Part shown: piece by piece, positions 62,305-64,000 of the stretch
How the letters are laid out: the number at the start of each line of letters is the position of its first letter
Position numbering within the stretch: position 1 is the stretch's first letter
Source: Glutamicibacter protophormiae
GTDB taxonomy: Bacteria > Actinomycetota > Actinomycetes > Actinomycetales > Micrococcaceae
Direction: 5' to 3'
Length of the DNA: 64,000 bases
Assembly: GCF_014647495.1 (NCBI RefSeq)
Contig: NZ_BMPH01000008.1
Location: 1-64,000 of the forward strand
Made by a program: the position numbers and the translations under genes
Notes under the pieces: generated by a model
Told to the model about the DNA's origin: nothing
Seen by the model: only the letters and a program-made list of their open reading frames with translations
The model's database searches: none

Positions 62305-63242
62305 ACAGCTACACCGCGTGGGCGGCGCTGTGCGGGCTGGGCCTGGGGGCCGGGCTGTGGCTGATGATCGTGCGGCTTCCCGCGTGGCGTCCCATGGCCT
62401 TCGCCGATCGAGTGGCCCCTCACATCAGGGTCGGCGTGCGATCCTCGCGCATGCTGCAGGATTCCTGGCAGCAGGATTCGGCGACCCCGGCGCTCTGGCA
62501 GCTGGCGCGTCCGCTGCTGCAACAGGTCAAGAAGATCGCCAACCTGCACAGCCCCTCTTCAACCACAGTGCGCAAACGACTGCAGGCCGCGGGGCTGCGC
62601 CTGAGCCTTGTGGACTACCGCTCGCAGGAACTGCTCTGCGCGCTGACCGGGCTCGTCGTCGGCTCCGCGCTGATGGCCTTGCTCGCCTTCCGCCAGTCGG
62701 TCTCGCTTCCGCTGGCCGTGACGGTGGTGCTGGGCTGCGCCGTCATGGGCTACTTCCTGCGCGGCTGGTGGCTCGGCGAACAGGTCAAACGCCGCGCCCG
62801 CAGGATCCTGACGCAGTTTCCCACCGTCGCCGAGGTGCTCGCGCTGACCGTGGGCGCCGGCGAATCGACCACCGGGGCGGTCGAACGCATCTCGCGTATT
62901 TGCCACGGCGACATCGGCGCCGAGTTCACCCACACGCTCAACGACATCCACTCCGGCACCAGCATGGTGCAGGCCATGTCCAACATGTCGGACCGGGTGC
63001 AGATCGGCGCGATGACCCGCTTCGTGGACGCCATCGTCGTCGCCACCGAACGCGGCACGCCCCTGGGGCAGGTGCTGCGCGACCAGGCGCAGGACGTGCG
63101 CGATGCCTCCAAGCGCGAGCTGATGGAGATTGCCGGAAAGCGGGAAATTTCCATGCTCGTTCCCATTATCTTCGGCGTCCTGCCGCTAACCATCGTCTTC
63201 GCCATCTTCCCCGGGCTGGCGCTCTTGGAGATGAGCTATTGA
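62301..63242 (+). CDS. tadC: Tad pilus inner-membrane protein TadC
   Basis: 313 residues, second T2SS-F domain protein (FPTVAEVLALTVGAGESTTGAVERISR; GTSMVQAMSNMSDRV). Membrane segments near the N terminus, about 110-155 and at the C terminus. ATG at 62301 overlaps the tadB stop; a much longer frame upstream overlaps tadB and is not used. Confidence 0.9.
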   Translation: MNSYTAWAALCGLGLGAGLWLMIVRLPAWRPMAFADRVAPHIRVGVRSSRMLQDSWQQDSATPALWQLARPLLQQVKKIANLHSPSSTTVRKRLQAAGLRLSLVDYRSQELLCALTGLVVGSALMALLAFRQSVSLPLAVTVVLGCAVMGYFLRGWWLGEQVKRRARRILTQFPTVAEVLALTVGAGESTTGAVERISRICHGDIGAEFTHTLNDIHSGTSMVQAMSNMSDRVQIGAMTRFVDAIVVATERGTPLGQVLRDQAQDVRDASKRELMEIAGKREISMLVPIIFGVLPLTIVFAIFPGLALLEMSY

Positions 63243-63297
63243 CGCCTTCGACACCGAATCCATCACATCGCACCACCTACACGAAGGAGGGGCCACC

Positions 63298-63531
63298 ATG
63301 TCACGGCTCCACATGATGATGTTCAACCTGAGCCTGCATGTCGCCGACGCAGGCCGCAACCTCTGGGGCAGGGCGGCGGCCCGGGCCCGCGACCAGCGTG
63401 GCGACGTGCCCGGATGGGTCATGATCACGCTCATGAGCGCGCTGTTGGTGGCCGCCCTGCTGGCGATCGCCGGGCCCCGGCTGCAGGACCTGTTCAACCA
63501 GGCCATCGACAGGGTGTCCGGGCTGGGATAG
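63298..63531 (+). CDS. Flp pilin-like small protein
   Basis: 77 residues: a 35-residue basic leader, then RGDVPGWVMITLMSALLVAALLAIAGPRL, a single hydrophobic helix, and a short tail. The layout suggests a class III prepilin cleaved after the Gly in RG, but the usual Glu at +5 is Trp. Location between tadC and tadE fits the main pilin. ATG at 63298 with CGAAGGAGGGGCC. Confidence 0.8.
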   Translation: MSRLHMMMFNLSLHVADAGRNLWGRAAARARDQRGDVPGWVMITLMSALLVAALLAIAGPRLQDLFNQAIDRVSGLG

Positions 63532-63538
63532 GACCGGC

Positions 63539-63958
63539 ATGCGAAACCGAAGGGGACTGCAGCTCCGGTTCGCCGACGGTCCGGGGGACCACGGGGAACG
63601 CGGCTCCGCAGTGGCCGAGTTCGTCATGATCACCACGCTGCTGATCGTGCTGGCCTTCTCGATCATGCAGCTGGCCCTGGCGCTGCACGTGCGCAATACG
63701 CTCACCGACGCCGCGGCCAACGGCGCCCACTACGGGGCGTTGGCCGACCGCTCGCCCGCCGACGCGGCCGGCCGGACCCGCACGCTCATCACCGAATCGC
63801 TGCATGGCGGATTCGCCAAGGATGTGTCGGTGTCCACCACCGCCATCGGCGGCACCCAGCTGGTGACCGTCACCGTCAACACCCGGGTGCCGCTGATCGG
63901 CTTCCTGCCCAACGGGTGGGACCTGAGCGTCACCTCCGATGCGGTGCGCTATGGCTAG
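63539..63958 (+). CDS. tadE: TadE-like pseudopilin
   Basis: 139 residues. After a basic leader, ERGSAVAEFVMITTLLIVLAFSIMQLALALHVRNTLTDAA has the Gly/Glu(+5) prepilin-type site and hydrophobic helix of TadE family minor pilins. ATG at 63539, 7 bases after the pilin-like gene stop. Confidence 0.9.
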   Translation: MRNRRGLQLRFADGPGDHGERGSAVAEFVMITTLLIVLAFSIMQLALALHVRNTLTDAAANGAHYGALADRSPADAAGRTRTLITESLHGGFAKDVSVSTTAIGGTQLVTVTVNTRVPLIGFLPNGWDLSVTSDAVRYG

Positions 63959-64000
63959 GGCCTGCGCTCGCCAGCCGCTGCGCCGGTGGCGTGAGGCGAC
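63951..64000 (+). CDS. start of next Tad gene (partial)
   Basis: ATG at 63951 overlaps the end of the tadE gene by 8 bases and reads MARACARQPLRRWREA to the window end, a basic leader like that of a further TadE/TadG-type pseudopilin. Truncated, so the identity is inference. Confidence 0.5.
   Translation, partial: MARACARQPLRRWREA

Overview
The window is high-GC actinobacterial chromosome, best matching the Arthrobacter / Glutamicibacter group (Micrococcaceae). The basis is gene order (parA-scpA-scpB-rluB-tyrA-cmk-der; odhI-ftsR-DUF151-merR; pknL next to class II DAHP synthase), a WhiB1-type regulator, frequent GTG/TTG starts, ATGA/GTGA overlaps and TAGGCT-like -10 boxes. The genus assignment is inference. 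Nearly all of it looks like core chromosome; I see no prophage, transposase or CRISPR array.

Layout: 1-533 is the tail of an rRNA operon (5S end, terminator, duplicated hairpin element). 534-12032 holds a TPR protein with a huge Arg/Gly/Asp/Phe-Lys repeat tract, then HAD phosphatase, small protein, tlyA, nadK, recN, pyrG, ADP-ribose-type Nudix, xerD and a MutT-like Nudix. 12019-12820 is a YozG-type XRE regulator with a DUF2975 membrane protein and its operator. 12939-19400 is the methylcitrate (propionate) regulon: gntR-prpD-prpB-prpC on the minus strand and prpE on the plus strand, with two TGTATACA sites between. 19481-24266 holds a VIT1/CCC1 transporter and a DcuSR/CitAB-type two-component pair divergent from dctA. 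24480-25850 is a decayed stretch. 25858-33052 is the segregation/RNA/aromatic operon ending in tRNA-Pro(GGG).

33127-38673 is accessory: a PhzF protein, a lipoprotein, an antibiotic-resistance-type ABC-F gene behind a six-residue leader peptide and switchable hairpins, and a 3-hydroxybenzoate-4-hydroxylase-like flavoprotein with IclR-type operators, followed by a 45-residue Cys-containing peptide. 38621-43147 holds DUF488, odhI/garA, ftsR, a DUF151 nuclease, a second MerR regulator and a ParA. 43148-55454 holds pyruvate carboxylase, an acyl-CoA ligase, an esterase, plsC, aroG, pknL and whiB1. 55804-64000 holds a small membrane protein, an orphan FHA-FtsK/EssC-like ATPase, and a Tad/Flp pilus locus cut off by the window end.

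The strongest candidates for something new are the ABC-F attenuator (34490-34666), the repeat-tract TPR protein beside the rRNA operon, the Cys peptide behind the flavoprotein hydroxylase, and the EssC-like ATPase divergent from the Tad operon. All statements come from reading the sequence by eye; no alignment or folding program was run.
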